Assembly: GCA_910587295.1 (NCBI GenBank)
Contig: CAJULP010000020.1
Coordinates: 1-45,056, forward strand
Direction: 5' to 3'
DNA: 45,056 nt
DNA from: an uncultured Lachnospiraceae bacterium
GTDB lineage: Bacteria; Bacillota; Clostridia; Lachnospirales; Lachnospiraceae
The notes below the pieces were generated by a model. That model did no database searches. It saw nothing but the letters and a program-made list of their open reading frames with translations, and was not told the DNA's origin. The stretch's first letter is position 1; each line of letters opens with the position of its first letter. Made by a program: the position numbers and the translations under genes. This document shows, piece by piece, positions 1-7,211 of the stretch.

Positions 1-218
1 AATAGTGCCATTTACGCCACATTGCGTCAAATAGCCAGCTACGTAGTGGGTAGAAATCTAGTCGAGCGGCCAGTTGGGCTTACATGAGCCAATAGCCCAG
101 CCGGGATGAGGGATAAAAATCTTAAGGAGCCATTTCGCGAGTGCTTTATCCTAGCGTGGCGACGTAGACTTTTATCCCTCATCCCGGCGGAATTATTTAC
201 CAAGTACCTCAACTAAAC
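1..218 (+). repeat. Structured repeat element, copy 1 (candidate ncRNA)
   Basis: This stretch matches 6950-7211 through most of its length, including the shared segments 16-102 and 188-218 and a common core around 121-140. The central feature is an 18-bp perfect helix, 101-118 paired with 170-187. In copy 2 the same helix is perfect with different bases, so it covaries. A short inner hairpin (CGC at 137-139 with GCG near 154-156) sits on a loop whose length differs between copies. The 3' end is the conserved AACTAAAC at 211-218, ten bases before the end of the convergent buk gene. The element may begin left of the window. No protein gene is associated. Orientation is assigned so that AACTAAAC is the 3' end, which is arbitrary. 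Confidence 0.7.
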
Positions 219-227
219 GGGAATTTT

Positions 228-1295
228 TTAGTATTCCATAGCCTTTTCTTCCCCGTTCATAACACGGAGTGCACCCTGTGTCAATGCAAGCAGTTCGTCC
301 TCACCGGGATATACGGTGAAAGGTGCGATAAAACCGGCTCTTTCTTTCAGTCCGGCAACTACGTGCTTGTCGTAGGCAATACCGCCGGTAACGATGATCT
401 GGTCTACTTTCCCCTTAAGGACACATGCCATGGAGCCGATATCCTTTGCAACCTGCATAATGAAAGCTTCTCTTGCTTCATCTGCCTTCTTATCGCCATC
501 GTTTACCATCTTTTCTACATCACGCATATCATTGGTTCCCACATAGGCGTTAAAGCCGCCGTTGCCCACCAGTTTCTTATAAATTTCTTTTTCCGTATAC
601 TGACCGGAAAAGCACATTTTGATCAGCGCACCAGAAGGTACGGCACCGGCCCGTTCCGGTGAGAAAGCTCCGTCGCCGTCAAGGGCGTTAAACACATCAA
701 TGACACGGCCGTTTTCGTGAGCGCCTACGGAAACGCCGCCGCCCATATGGACAACCACTAAATTAAGGGAATCGTAAGGTTTTCCCTGTTCCTTTGCATA
801 ACGTTTTGCGACAGCCTTTTGGTTCAGCGCATGGAACACGCTGGTGCGGGGCAGTTCCGGCACACCGGAATATCTGGAGATGGGCATCAGCTCATCCACC
901 ACGACAGGATCCACGATATAAGAAGGAATGCCGATGGAATCAGCGATTTCCCGTGCGAGGATGCCGCCAAGGTTAGAGGCGTGCTGGCCTTGTACGCCTA
1001 TTTTCAAATCTTCCAAAAGAGCGTCGCTGACTGCGTATGTTCCGCCGGGGATCGGTTTTAACATACCGCCCCTGCCTACAACAACCTGTAAGGATTTGAT
1101 GTCAAATTCTTTCTTGGAAAGCAGGTCTAAGATAATCTGCTTACGGAAGTCTTTTTGGTCTACGATGGAAGCGTACTGTGCGATCTCCTCCGTGGAATGG
1201 CGGAGGGTTTCTTCAAATAAAAGGGTTTCATCCTCGAAAACACCGATTTTGGTGGAGGTGGAGCCGGGATTAATGATTAAACTTTTGATTGCCAT
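228..1295 (-). CDS. buk: Butyrate kinase
   Basis: Predicted to transfer phosphate from butyryl phosphate to ADP, giving butyrate and ATP in the last step of the ptb-buk route. The 355-residue length is normal for the family. Acetokinase-superfamily motifs are visible: INPGSTSTKIGVFE at the N-terminus (phosphate 1 loop), VVVHMGGGVSVGAHENGRV near residue 185, NALDGDGAFSPERAG near 203, and ITGGIAYD near 300 (adenosine loop). It lies 27 bases downstream of ptb on the same strand, so the two form an operon. The start ATG at 1295 has a purine-rich AAAGG upstream. A branched-chain fatty acid kinase is an alternative, but the gene order favours butyrate kinase. Confidence 0.93.
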   Translation of the reverse strand: MAIKSLIINPGSTSTKIGVFEDETLLFEETLRHSTEEIAQYASIVDQKDFRKQIILDLLSKKEFDIKSLQVVVGRGGMLKPIPGGTYAVSDALLEDLKIGVQGQHASNLGGILAREIADSIGIPSYIVDPVVVDELMPISRYSGVPELPRTSVFHALNQKAVAKRYAKEQGKPYDSLNLVVVHMGGGVSVGAHENGRVIDVFNALDGDGAFSPERAGAVPSGALIKMCFSGQYTEKEIYKKLVGNGGFNAYVGTNDMRDVEKMVNDGDKKADEAREAFIMQVAKDIGSMACVLKGKVDQIIVTGGIAYDKHVVAGLKERAGFIAPFTVYPGEDELLALTQGALRVMNGEEKAMEY

Positions 1296-1322
1296 TTTCC
1301 TATTACCTTTCTTGTGGTGTGG

Positions 1323-2243
1323 TTAATTTGCGTTTTTGATACTCTCGGCAATGATTGCGCCAAGGGCAAGGGAGTTAACCTTTACTTCCATGGTGTCTGA
1401 ACGGGATGTAAGGATAACGGGAGCTTTTGTTCCGGTAAGCACATTTCCGTTTACGACTTTTGCGGTGTGCACCATTGCCTTGTACACCAGATTCCCGGCG
1501 TGGATATCCGGGAAAAGAAGAATGTCGGCATCCCCCTGGATTGCCCTGTCGGTAGCTCCTTTGTGCTTTGCGGCTTCCGGGTCAATGGCAAGGTCAAGGG
1601 AAAGAGGACCGTCCACGATACACCCGGGGATCTTTCCGTCCTTGTTCATCTGTGTCAGCTCGGCAGCGTCTACCGTGGCCGGCATTTTCGGGTTTACCAC
1701 TTCAACGGCGGCAAGGGGTGCAACCTTAGGGTTATCAATGCCGCAGGCTTTGGTGATCTCCAGTGTGTTTTCAATAATATGTACCTTGTCCTCTAAAGTA
1801 GGGTAAGGGATAAAAGCAACGTCTGTCAGGAATAAAAGGTGGTCAATGCCTTCCACGTCAAACACGCATACATGGGATAAAGGCTTGCCGGTGCGCAGTC
1901 CTGCTTCTTTATCGAGGACGCTCTTTAAAAAGCCCTTGGTATCAATCAGGCCTTTCATATACATATCAGCCTTGCCGTCATGTACCAGTTTTACGGCAGT
2001 GAGGGCGGCTTCGGTAACGTCCTGCACGTTGATGATCTCGAAATCGCTTAAATCGATCTGGATTTGTGCCGCAATTTCTTTAATCTTTGCTTCATCGCCA
2101 ACTAAGATTGCATCAGCAATTTTCCGTTCTTTGGCAGCTTTAACGGCTTCTAATACTGCTGAGTCCTGAGCGACAGCCACTGCGACCTTTTTCATGCCGC
2201 ATTCGCCAACCTTGGCAATTAATTCTGAGAATGTCTTGCTCAT
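1323..2243 (-). CDS. ptb: Phosphate butyryltransferase
   Basis: Predicted to convert butyryl-CoA and phosphate to butyryl phosphate and CoA, feeding butyrate kinase encoded just downstream. The 306-residue protein carries the phosphate acetyl/butyryltransferase fold: an N-terminal KVAVAVAQDSAVLEAV segment, MYMKGLIDTKGFLKSVLDKEAGLR near residue 130, VEVVNPKMPATVDA, and LLFPDIHAGNLVYK near 245. An in-frame ATG exists at 2267, but the ATG at 2243 is preferred because AAAGGA lies about ten bases upstream of it. First gene of a two-gene operon with buk; a plausible promoter lies at 2299-2327. A phosphate acetyltransferase is the alternative, made less likely by the kinase partner. Confidence 0.92.
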   Translation of the reverse strand: MSKTFSELIAKVGECGMKKVAVAVAQDSAVLEAVKAAKERKIADAILVGDEAKIKEIAAQIQIDLSDFEIINVQDVTEAALTAVKLVHDGKADMYMKGLIDTKGFLKSVLDKEAGLRTGKPLSHVCVFDVEGIDHLLFLTDVAFIPYPTLEDKVHIIENTLEITKACGIDNPKVAPLAAVEVVNPKMPATVDAAELTQMNKDGKIPGCIVDGPLSLDLAIDPEAAKHKGATDRAIQGDADILLFPDIHAGNLVYKAMVHTAKVVNGNVLTGTKAPVILTSRSDTMEVKVNSLALGAIIAESIKNAN

Positions 2244-2298
2244 TTTCTGATATTCCTTTCTGTACATTGATAAAATTTTAGGATTTTACATCGTTAAA

Positions 2299-2327
2299 AT
2301 AATAACACTGCCGACAGGAAAATGCAA
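2299..2327 (-). promoter_or_regulatory. Predicted sigma-A promoter of ptb-buk
   Basis: Read on the minus strand, TTGCAT (2327-2322) is followed after 17 bases by TATTAT (2304-2299), about 55 bases before the ptb start. Fair match to a vegetative promoter; inferred from sequence only. Confidence 0.5.
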
Positions 2328-2495
2328 GTAACCTGAAAGCATAATTGCGTTGCCGGCAGGCCGGTGCCGCCCACTGCCATATATGTCCGGAATGATTGCG
2401 TGCTTTTCCCGAAACTCAAAGTTTTTGATATATAGAAAGCTATCATAGCAATTAGGAATGACATGGTATATGTATTTGTGGTAAGATAGTAAGGA

Positions 2496-2807
2496 ATTGC
2501 CCAGGTGTGGGAACATCATCCGGCCAGCGAACTGGTTGAAGAGTTTTCCGAGATCATTGCCAGCGGAAAAGCCAGGTTTTTCTTAAAATATGAGGACGGC
2601 GCACCTGTCGGTTTTGCACAGTGCCAATTGCGATATGACTATGTGGAAGGAACCAAAACCTCGCCGGTGGGTTATCTTGAGGGGATTTTCGTGAAAGAGG
2701 AATATCGCAGGAAAGGGTATGCCAAAGAACTGCTTGCTCCGAGTGAAGCATGGGCAATGGATTTTACAGAAACGAACAGGATTATCTGTTTTACCAAGAA
2801 ACTATAG
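2496..2807 (+). pseudogene. GNAT acetyltransferase remnant, aminoglycoside 6'-N-acetyltransferase-like
   Basis: The readable frame contains WEHHPASELVEEFSEIIASGKARFFLKYEDGAPVGFAQCQLRYDYVEG followed by the acetyl-CoA loop EGIFVKEEYRRKGYAKELL, which is the GNAT motif A of AAC(6')-type enzymes. The protein is broken in two ways. The N-terminal strand is missing because a stop precedes it in frame at about 2490. After EAWA the sequence jumps directly to DFTETNRIICFTKKL, so roughly 25 residues that normally hold motif B (the segment ending in a GF-T-E turn) are deleted. At about 100 residues it is far below the usual 145-150. The deletion join and GTG as the only start suggest it is not functional. 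A short active variant is unlikely. Confidence 0.75.
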
Positions 2808-2824
2808 CGGGAAGTGAGGAGCGT

Positions 2825-3220
2825 GTGAAAAATAATATTTGGGATGAAATGTTTATGGCGGCAAAGATGGTGCAAAATGGCAGAAAGATTTCCGATTATG
2901 TAGAAGCGGGCGGTGTTGCTGCCGCTGTTCTGTCCGCATCGGGGAAACTATATACGGGAGTATGTGTCGACACCTGCTGCACCCTTGGGATTTGCGCAGA
3001 AAGAAATGCCATTTTTAATATGATAACAAATGGGGAATCGGTGATCAAAAAGGTTCTGACGATCATGCCGGACGGAAAATCAGGTGCTCCCTGCGGTGCG
3101 TGCCGGGAACTGATGACCCAGGTCATGCCTGATAATTATCAGGAAATTGAAATACTGCTTGACTATGAAACAAAGCGGGTCATAACGCTTGGGGAGATTA
3201 CTCCCGAATGGTGGATTTAA
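2825..3220 (+). CDS. Cytidine deaminase family protein
   Basis: Predicted zinc-dependent deaminase of the cytidine/blasticidin-S deaminase family, acting on a cytosine nucleoside or analogue in the cytosol. From the GTG at 2825 the protein is 131 residues, typical of the family. The zinc site is visible as CAERNAIF (Cys and the catalytic Glu) and PCGACRE (two more Cys). It ends LGEITPEWWI. The GTG start is chosen because GAGGAG lies just before it; spacing is short, and an ATG at 2849 is a weaker option. It follows an acetyltransferase pseudogene and precedes a GNAT gene, with 24 bases to the latter, so they are probably co-transcribed. The exact substrate cannot be read from the sequence. 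Confidence 0.85.
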   Translation: MKNNIWDEMFMAAKMVQNGRKISDYVEAGGVAAAVLSASGKLYTGVCVDTCCTLGICAERNAIFNMITNGESVIKKVLTIMPDGKSGAPCGACRELMTQVMPDNYQEIEILLDYETKRVITLGEITPEWWI

Positions 3221-3244
3221 ATAATTGGGCAGGAGGAGACGGCT

Positions 3245-3793
3245 GTGAAACAGGATATTAAGATCAGGAAAGCGGTGGAAGAAGACCTCGATGATATTGA
3301 AAAGCTGTACGAGGATATCTGTGATTATTTGGATGCGCATAAGAATTATCCGGGGTGGAGAAAAGGGATTTACCCGGCACGCCGCGATGCGGAAGATGGG
3401 CTTAAGAAGAATGCCTTGTATGCTGTCTGGATTGGGAAGAAGATTGCAGGGGCGGTGATGTTAAAGCATGAGCAGGAGGATGGATATCAGAATGGCAAAT
3501 GGCTGGCAGAGGATGATGATGAGCATATTTACGTGGTCTATACACTTGCCGTCCATCCTGATTTTTTAAAGTGCGGCATAGGAACGGAATTATTGGCGTT
3601 TGCCGAAGGGGTGGCCCGGGAAGAGCGGTGTGTGAGCATACGGCTTGACGTGGTAAAAGGCAATATCCCGGCGGAGCGGCTTTATCAAAAATGTGGATAC
3701 CGGTTTGCGGGAACGGTAAGCCTGGGATATGAAGCGTTTGGGCTTCCCTGGTATAATCTTTATGAAAAATTATTGATGGAAGTTCCGGAATGA
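3245..3793 (+). CDS. GNAT family N-acetyltransferase
   Basis: Predicted acetyl-CoA-dependent N-acetyltransferase of 182 residues with unknown acceptor. The GNAT fold is visible: an N-terminal KIRKAVEEDLDDIEKLYEDI strand and helix, the core strand IYVVYTLAVHPDFLKCGIGTELLAFAEG with the acetyl-CoA loop (CGIGTE) near residue 118, then IRLDVVKGNIPAERLYQKCGYRFAGT containing the conserved N..A..LY..CGF motif. The GTG start at 3245 has a strong AGGAGGAG upstream. The stop codon overlaps the start of the MTA/SAH nucleosidase pseudogene (ATGA at 3790-3793), showing the two were once translationally coupled. Confidence 0.88.
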   Translation: MKQDIKIRKAVEEDLDDIEKLYEDICDYLDAHKNYPGWRKGIYPARRDAEDGLKKNALYAVWIGKKIAGAVMLKHEQEDGYQNGKWLAEDDDEHIYVVYTLAVHPDFLKCGIGTELLAFAEGVAREERCVSIRLDVVKGNIPAERLYQKCGYRFAGTVSLGYEAFGLPWYNLYEKLLMEVPE

Positions 3794-4132
3794 GGATTGG
3801 GATTATATGCGCAGGTGGATGAAGAGCTTGCACCTTTTTTGCCTGTAGTAGAGGATTGTAAGTGGCCGAAAAGGCCATGCTGAAGTTTTATGAAGGAAAG
3901 ATTCACGATGTTGCGCCGGATATTTTGACAGAGTTCCACCCGTGGATGGAATCGGTGTTTTTTAAGGCTGATGGTGAACTGATAGAGCGTTCTAAGGCCG
4001 CGGTAAAGAAACTGGAGCCGGAAAGGAAGGATTGCCCACGTATACTGCGTGAATGGAATACCGTTTGCTTCAATCCGCTGCGTTATGAATACCGCCACCC
4101 ATAGCGGGATTGCCTTTTCGATTATAAAATAA
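3790..4132 (+). pseudogene. MTA/SAH nucleosidase remnant with frameshifts and internal deletion
   Basis: The gene starts MRIGIICAG and then needs a frame change to continue as DEELAPFLPVVEDCK, and another to continue as VAEKAMLKFYEGKIHDV, which together resemble the N-terminus of 5'-methylthioadenosine/S-adenosylhomocysteine nucleosidase. After HDV it jumps to APDILTEFHPWMESVFFKAD, a segment normally much further into the protein, so more than 100 residues are missing. A further frame change gives HVYCVNGIPFASIRCVMNTATHSGIAF before the stop at 4132, matching the usual C-terminal A-RxxTDTA-H region with TDTA changed to MNTA. Overlaps the end of the upstream GNAT gene. Identification is from motif memory and is fairly firm; loss of function is clear. 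Confidence 0.75.
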
Positions 4133-4156
4133 TAGTTATGCATGTGAAAAATCTCA

Positions 4157-4185
4157 TTGACATTACGGCTGTCATATGATATAAA
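4157..4185 (+). promoter_or_regulatory. Sigma-A promoter of the T-box/trpB unit
   Basis: TTGACA at 4157-4162, 17-base spacer, TATAAA at 4180-4185. Near-consensus and placed just before the T-box leader. Confidence 0.8.
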
Positions 4186-4189
4186 AGTA

Positions 4190-4470
4190 GTCAGAAACCG
4201 TTGAAGAAGAGTAAGTACGTTAAGTGATCCATAACTGGGTCAGTTCATCACAGAGAGCCGCTATTGGTGGAAGGCGGCATGGGCAGCTTAAGGGAATGGG
4301 CTTCTGAGGGCGAGCCGAAGGAAGTAGGCGAGACGGAGAGGACACTTCGTTACCAAATCAAGCATATGATAGTATGCGATGAGCGGATGTTAAATACATC
4401 AAGCCGGGTGGCACCGCAGGAGTTTGACTCTTGTCCCAGCAGTAAATTGGTTGGGGGAAGGGTTTTTTTA
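4190..4470 (+). promoter_or_regulatory. T-box riboswitch, Trp specifier
   Basis: The leader has the order expected for a T-box: AGTAAGTA near 4209, the AGAGAG box at about 4252, the distal GGTGGAAGG near 4266, the specifier region GAATGGG at 4295-4300 with TGG (Trp) at 4297-4299, and the antiterminator T-box sequence GGGTGGCACCGCAGG at about 4405. A competing terminator can be drawn from CTTGTCCCAGC (about 4432) pairing with GTTGGGGGAAG (about 4450), followed by seven T. Uncharged tRNA-Trp is expected to stabilise the antiterminator and let transcription reach the TrpB gene. The specifier assignment agrees with the downstream gene. Confidence 0.9.
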
Positions 4471-4567
4471 TGTACTGAAACTTTCCCAAACCGCTAAGGG
4501 CGCCATAGATCCGTGGCGTGCCTTGTAGAAACTAAAAGCAGCACAAAGTGCAGAATGGAGGAAAACG

Positions 4568-5968
4568 ATGAGCGAAAAAACCAAAATCCCTTACAAAATT
4601 TATCTGGAAGAAAATGAGATGCCAAAGAGCTGGTATAATGTGCGGGCGGATATGAAAAATAAGCCTGCGCCGCTTCTTAACCCGGGAACATTAAAACCGA
4701 TCACTTTTGACGAGCTTAAGGGGATTTTCTGTGAGGAGCTGTGTAAACAGGAGCTGGACGATAGCACGGCCTACATTGAAATCCCGGAAGAGATCAGGAA
4801 TTTCTATAAAATGTACCGGCCGTCCCCTTTGGTACGGGCGTATTGTCTGGAAGAAAAGTTAAAGACACCGGCGAAAATTTATTATAAGTTCGAGGGCAAC
4901 AATACCAGTGGCAGTCACAAATTAAACTCTGCCATTGCCCAGGCCTATTATGCAAAGAAGCAGGGGCTTAAGGGCGTGACCACGGAAACCGGTGCGGGGC
5001 AGTGGGGTACAGCGCTTTCCATGGCCTGTGCGTATCTTGACCTTGACTGTCAGGTTTATATGGTAAAATGCTCTTATGAGCAGAAACCTTTCAGGCGGGA
5101 AGTGATGCGGACTTATGGTGCGTGCGTGACCCCTTCGCCTTCAGAGACTACCGAAGTGGGGAGAAAGATTTTAAAGGAATTTCCGGGAACCACGGGAAGC
5201 CTTGGCTGCGCAATTTCCGAGGCGGTGGAAGCCGCAATATCTCAGGAAGGCTACCGCTATGTGCTTGGCTCCGTGTTAAATCAGGTTCTTTTGCATCAGT
5301 CCGTGATTGGCCTGGAAACAAAAGCGGCAATGGATAAGTATGGGATAAAACCGGATGTGGTCATCGGCTGTGCCGGCGGCGGTTCTAACCTTGGAGGGCT
5401 GATCTCACCGTTTATGGGTGAAAAGCTCCGTGGGGAAGCTGATTATCAGTTTATAGCGGTGGAACCGGCATCCTGTCCCAGCCTTACAAGAGGGAAATTT
5501 GTGTATGACTTCTGCGATACCGGGAAGGTCTGCCCGTTAGCTAAGATGTATACCTTGGGAAACGGCTTCATCCCTGCGGCAAACCATGCAGGGGGGCTTC
5601 GTTATCACGGCATGAGTTCCGTTCTTTCTCAGCTTTACCATGATGGGCTGATGGATGCCGTGAGCGTGGAGCAGACTGCTGTGTTTAAAGCGGCGGAGGA
5701 GTTTGCAAGGGTGGAGGGCATCCTGCCTGCGCCGGAAAGCTCCCATGCTATCAAGGTGGCTATTGACGAGGCAATGAAGTGCAAAGAGACAGGGGAAGAA
5801 AAGACTATCCTTTTTGGCCTTACCGGAACAGGATATTTTGATATGATTGCATATGAGCGTTTCCATAATGGGGAAATGACAGATTATATCCCTGACGATG
5901 AGGAATTGGCAAAAGGGATTGCAGCGATTCCTGTTTTGCCGGAAACAGGCGTGGGCCAAACAGTGTAA
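4568..5968 (+). CDS. trpB: Stand-alone tryptophan synthase beta chain (TrpB2 type)
   Basis: Predicted PLP enzyme joining indole with serine to give tryptophan. The 466-residue length and the N-terminal extension MSEKTKIPYKIYLEENEMPKSWYNVRADM are those of the TrpB2 subgroup rather than the about 400-residue TrpB1. The PLP lysine is in GNNTSGSHKLNSA near residue 118, the phosphate-binding glycine loop is GCAGGGSNLGG near 269, and ETGAGQWGTALS near 141 matches the substrate loop. No trpA or other trp gene is adjacent, so it probably works without a bound alpha subunit, for example salvaging indole. Expression is predicted to respond to uncharged tRNA-Trp through the T-box upstream. A good GGAGG precedes the ATG. 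Confidence 0.93.
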   Translation: MSEKTKIPYKIYLEENEMPKSWYNVRADMKNKPAPLLNPGTLKPITFDELKGIFCEELCKQELDDSTAYIEIPEEIRNFYKMYRPSPLVRAYCLEEKLKTPAKIYYKFEGNNTSGSHKLNSAIAQAYYAKKQGLKGVTTETGAGQWGTALSMACAYLDLDCQVYMVKCSYEQKPFRREVMRTYGACVTPSPSETTEVGRKILKEFPGTTGSLGCAISEAVEAAISQEGYRYVLGSVLNQVLLHQSVIGLETKAAMDKYGIKPDVVIGCAGGGSNLGGLISPFMGEKLRGEADYQFIAVEPASCPSLTRGKFVYDFCDTGKVCPLAKMYTLGNGFIPAANHAGGLRYHGMSSVLSQLYHDGLMDAVSVEQTAVFKAAEEFARVEGILPAPESSHAIKVAIDEAMKCKETGEEKTILFGLTGTGYFDMIAYERFHNGEMTDYIPDDEELAKGIAAIPVLPETGVGQTV

Positions 5969-6028
5969 CGTAACCAGAAAGAGCCCGGCCGTCACCAATG
6001 TGTATTAACGGTCCTGCACAGAACTCAA

Positions 6029-6088
6029 TACCCTGACCTTGATAGCTTTCTTAATAGCAAAGCCTGTCAGGTCAGGGTAATTTTTTAT
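6029..6088 (+). terminator. Intrinsic terminator after trpB
   Basis: TACCCTGACCT (6029-6039) pairs perfectly with AGGTCAGGGTA (6069-6079), followed by a run of T. The loop of about 29 bases contains its own short pairing. Confidence 0.85.
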
Positions 6089-6111
6089 CTAAATCCTTAT
6101 AATCAGCTGAA

Positions 6112-6195
6112 CGGTTCAGTCTACGCCCATTAGCAGGGCCGCACGAATATGTTACCTGCGCAGCTTCCCCTGTTCATCCACGGTTGTTCAGCCGG
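6112..6195. repeat. Second repeat family (R2), partial copy
   Basis: This stretch matches 7209-7290 with shared blocks TACGCCCATT, GCAGGGCCGCAC, CTTCCCCTG, TCATCCACGG. It lacks the second half and the closing arm seen in the 7209-7370 copy. It sits directly upstream of the leader of the broken Rpn gene. No coding function is visible. Confidence 0.65.
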
Positions 6196-6247
6196 AATTT
6201 TATAATTGCAATGTTGTAATCCCTGCCCCGGTCTGTTATGATTAGGA

Positions 6248-6340
6248 CATCTTAGATTCGTGTTTATTCTACCGCCAAGACGATCTGGCACATTATTTCC
6301 ATCAGGGTTTATCACCCACATTTCAAAACAGAGAAGGAGT
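6248..6340 (+). repeat. Duplicated leader of Rpn-family genes, copy A
   Basis: The segment beginning CATCTTAGATTCGTG matches the one at 34405-34497 upstream of the other Rpn-family gene, both ending in a GAAGGAG ribosome binding site. A small hairpin (GCCA near 6276 pairing with TGGC) is kept in both. The leader was therefore duplicated with the gene. Confidence 0.65.
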
Positions 6341-6777
6341 GTTTATTTCTAAGGGGCAAAAGAACAATGCATTATGCAGCTGCTTATCGGATCCGGTCAT
6401 TTTTGCGGATTTTATCAACGGCAGCATCCACAACGGGGAAAAAGTGGTATCCCCCGGGCAGCTTTCAGACCGGGAGACGGTCACCTGCCAGAAGGAAAGA
6501 ACAGGGCATCTGCCACCCCAAAAGCCACAGTATGTTGAAAGGCGGCGGGATGTGTTAAAAGCAGTCTTTCACGATGACTGCTACATTGTGATTTTTAAAA
6601 AGGCAGGGCGACAAGAAGGAACTGATGGATTATATTGAGAAAAACAGGGAACGGATCGAGGACATAGCCGAGGAAACCTTTGATGCGGTCAGCGTTTTAA
6701 TGAACATCCCTAATAAATTTATAAAAAAGAAAGAGAAAACGGAAGGAGATTCTGGTATGTGTACAGCAATGAAGGAA
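6339..6777 (+). pseudogene. Broken Rpn-family nuclease (PD-(D/E)XK, putative transposase-like)
   Basis: The first part reads GQKNNALCSCLSDPVIFADFINGSIHNGEKVVSPGQLSDRETVT, nearly the same as the N-terminus of the gene at 34549. It continues to CYIVIF and then jumps, with a frame change, to RQGDKKELMDYIEKNRERIEDIAEETFDAVSVLMNIPNKFIKKKEKTEGDSGMCTAMKEWLA, which is the C-terminal part of this family. The catalytic middle, around 100 or more residues, is deleted. The start ATG is replaced (CTAAGG where the homologue has ATGGG). The reading frame is then cut at about 6778 by a partial inverted copy of the structured repeat. Clearly inactive. In intact relatives a Glu/Gly-rich repeat tail follows CTAMKEWLAD. 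Confidence 0.8.
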
Positions 6778-6905
6778 TGGCTCGCTGACGATCACCACGC
6801 TCGATACCGCTGTCTTCGAAATCGGTGCGTTCGCGAAATGGTTCCTTAAGATTTTTCTTTCCTTCCCTTCGAGGTTTTGGCTAACATTAATCCAACGAAA
6901 CATTC
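6778..6905 (-). repeat. Structured repeat element, partial inverted copy
   Basis: Bases 6780-6850 are the reverse complement of about 7081-7154, at roughly 90 percent identity, and the weaker match continues to about 6905. One arm of the long helix is missing and the remaining arm has diverged. It interrupts the Rpn pseudogene after the codons for KEWLA. The plus frame here reads LDTAVFEIGAFAKWFLK, but the element loop differs in copy 1, so this is not taken as a gene. Confidence 0.65.
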
Positions 6906-6949
6906 AGCTAAATGCCAAAATCACTACGTTGTGCAGATATTAATAGTGC

Positions 6950-7211
6950 TGACTATGCAGCTTTACCCCACTTGCGCCATATTACGTTAAATAGCCAATT
7001 ACATGGTGGGCAGAAACCTAGTCGAGCAGCCAGTTGAGATTAATTGAGCCAATAAACCAGCCATCAAGATAACTAAAATCTTAAGGAGCCATTTCGCGAA
7101 CGCGCCGATTTCGAAGACAGCGGTATCGAGCGTGGCAATCGTCAGCACAGCTGACGTGTAGATTTTAGTTATCTTGATGGCGGTATTATTAGCCACGTAC
7201 TCCAACTAAAC
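6950..7211 (+). repeat. Structured repeat element, copy 2 (candidate ncRNA)
   Basis: Full-length homologue of the element at 1-218. The central helix is 20 bp and perfect: 7061-7080 pairs with 7161-7180. Compared with copy 1, 8 of 18 arm positions differ and all changes are compensated. The apical region is longer than in copy 1 and contains an extra hairpin, GTCAGC-ACA-GCTGAC at 7141-7155. The invariant blocks are 6976-7062 (left part), CTTAAGGAGCCATTTCGCGA at about 7080-7099, and the 3' block ending CAACTAAAC at about 7203-7211. An open frame runs antisense through it (6999-7205) but is disrupted in copy 1. Confidence 0.75.

Noticed and set aside
1..218. Structured element as a HEARO/omega-RNA of an IscB/IsrB system.
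   Set aside because: No IscB/IsrB gene is nearby and the 3' junctions of the two copies do not share an NTGA motif. Kept only as a hypothesis.
928..1326. Plus-strand open frame across buk.
   Set aside because: Antisense shadow of a clearly recognised gene; no ribosome binding site or recognisable domain.
2286..2519. Minus-strand 77-codon frame upstream of ptb.
   Set aside because: No recognisable domain, no good start site, and it overlaps the ptb promoter and the GNAT remnant.
4264..4497. Plus-strand 77-codon frame.
   Set aside because: Lies inside the T-box leader; the codons follow conserved RNA motifs.
6999..7205. Minus-strand open frame through copy 2 of the structured element (LDTAVFEIGAFAKWLLK).
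   Set aside because: Its frame follows both arms of the covarying helix and is broken by a stop and a shorter loop in copy 1; best read as RNA or repeat, not protein.
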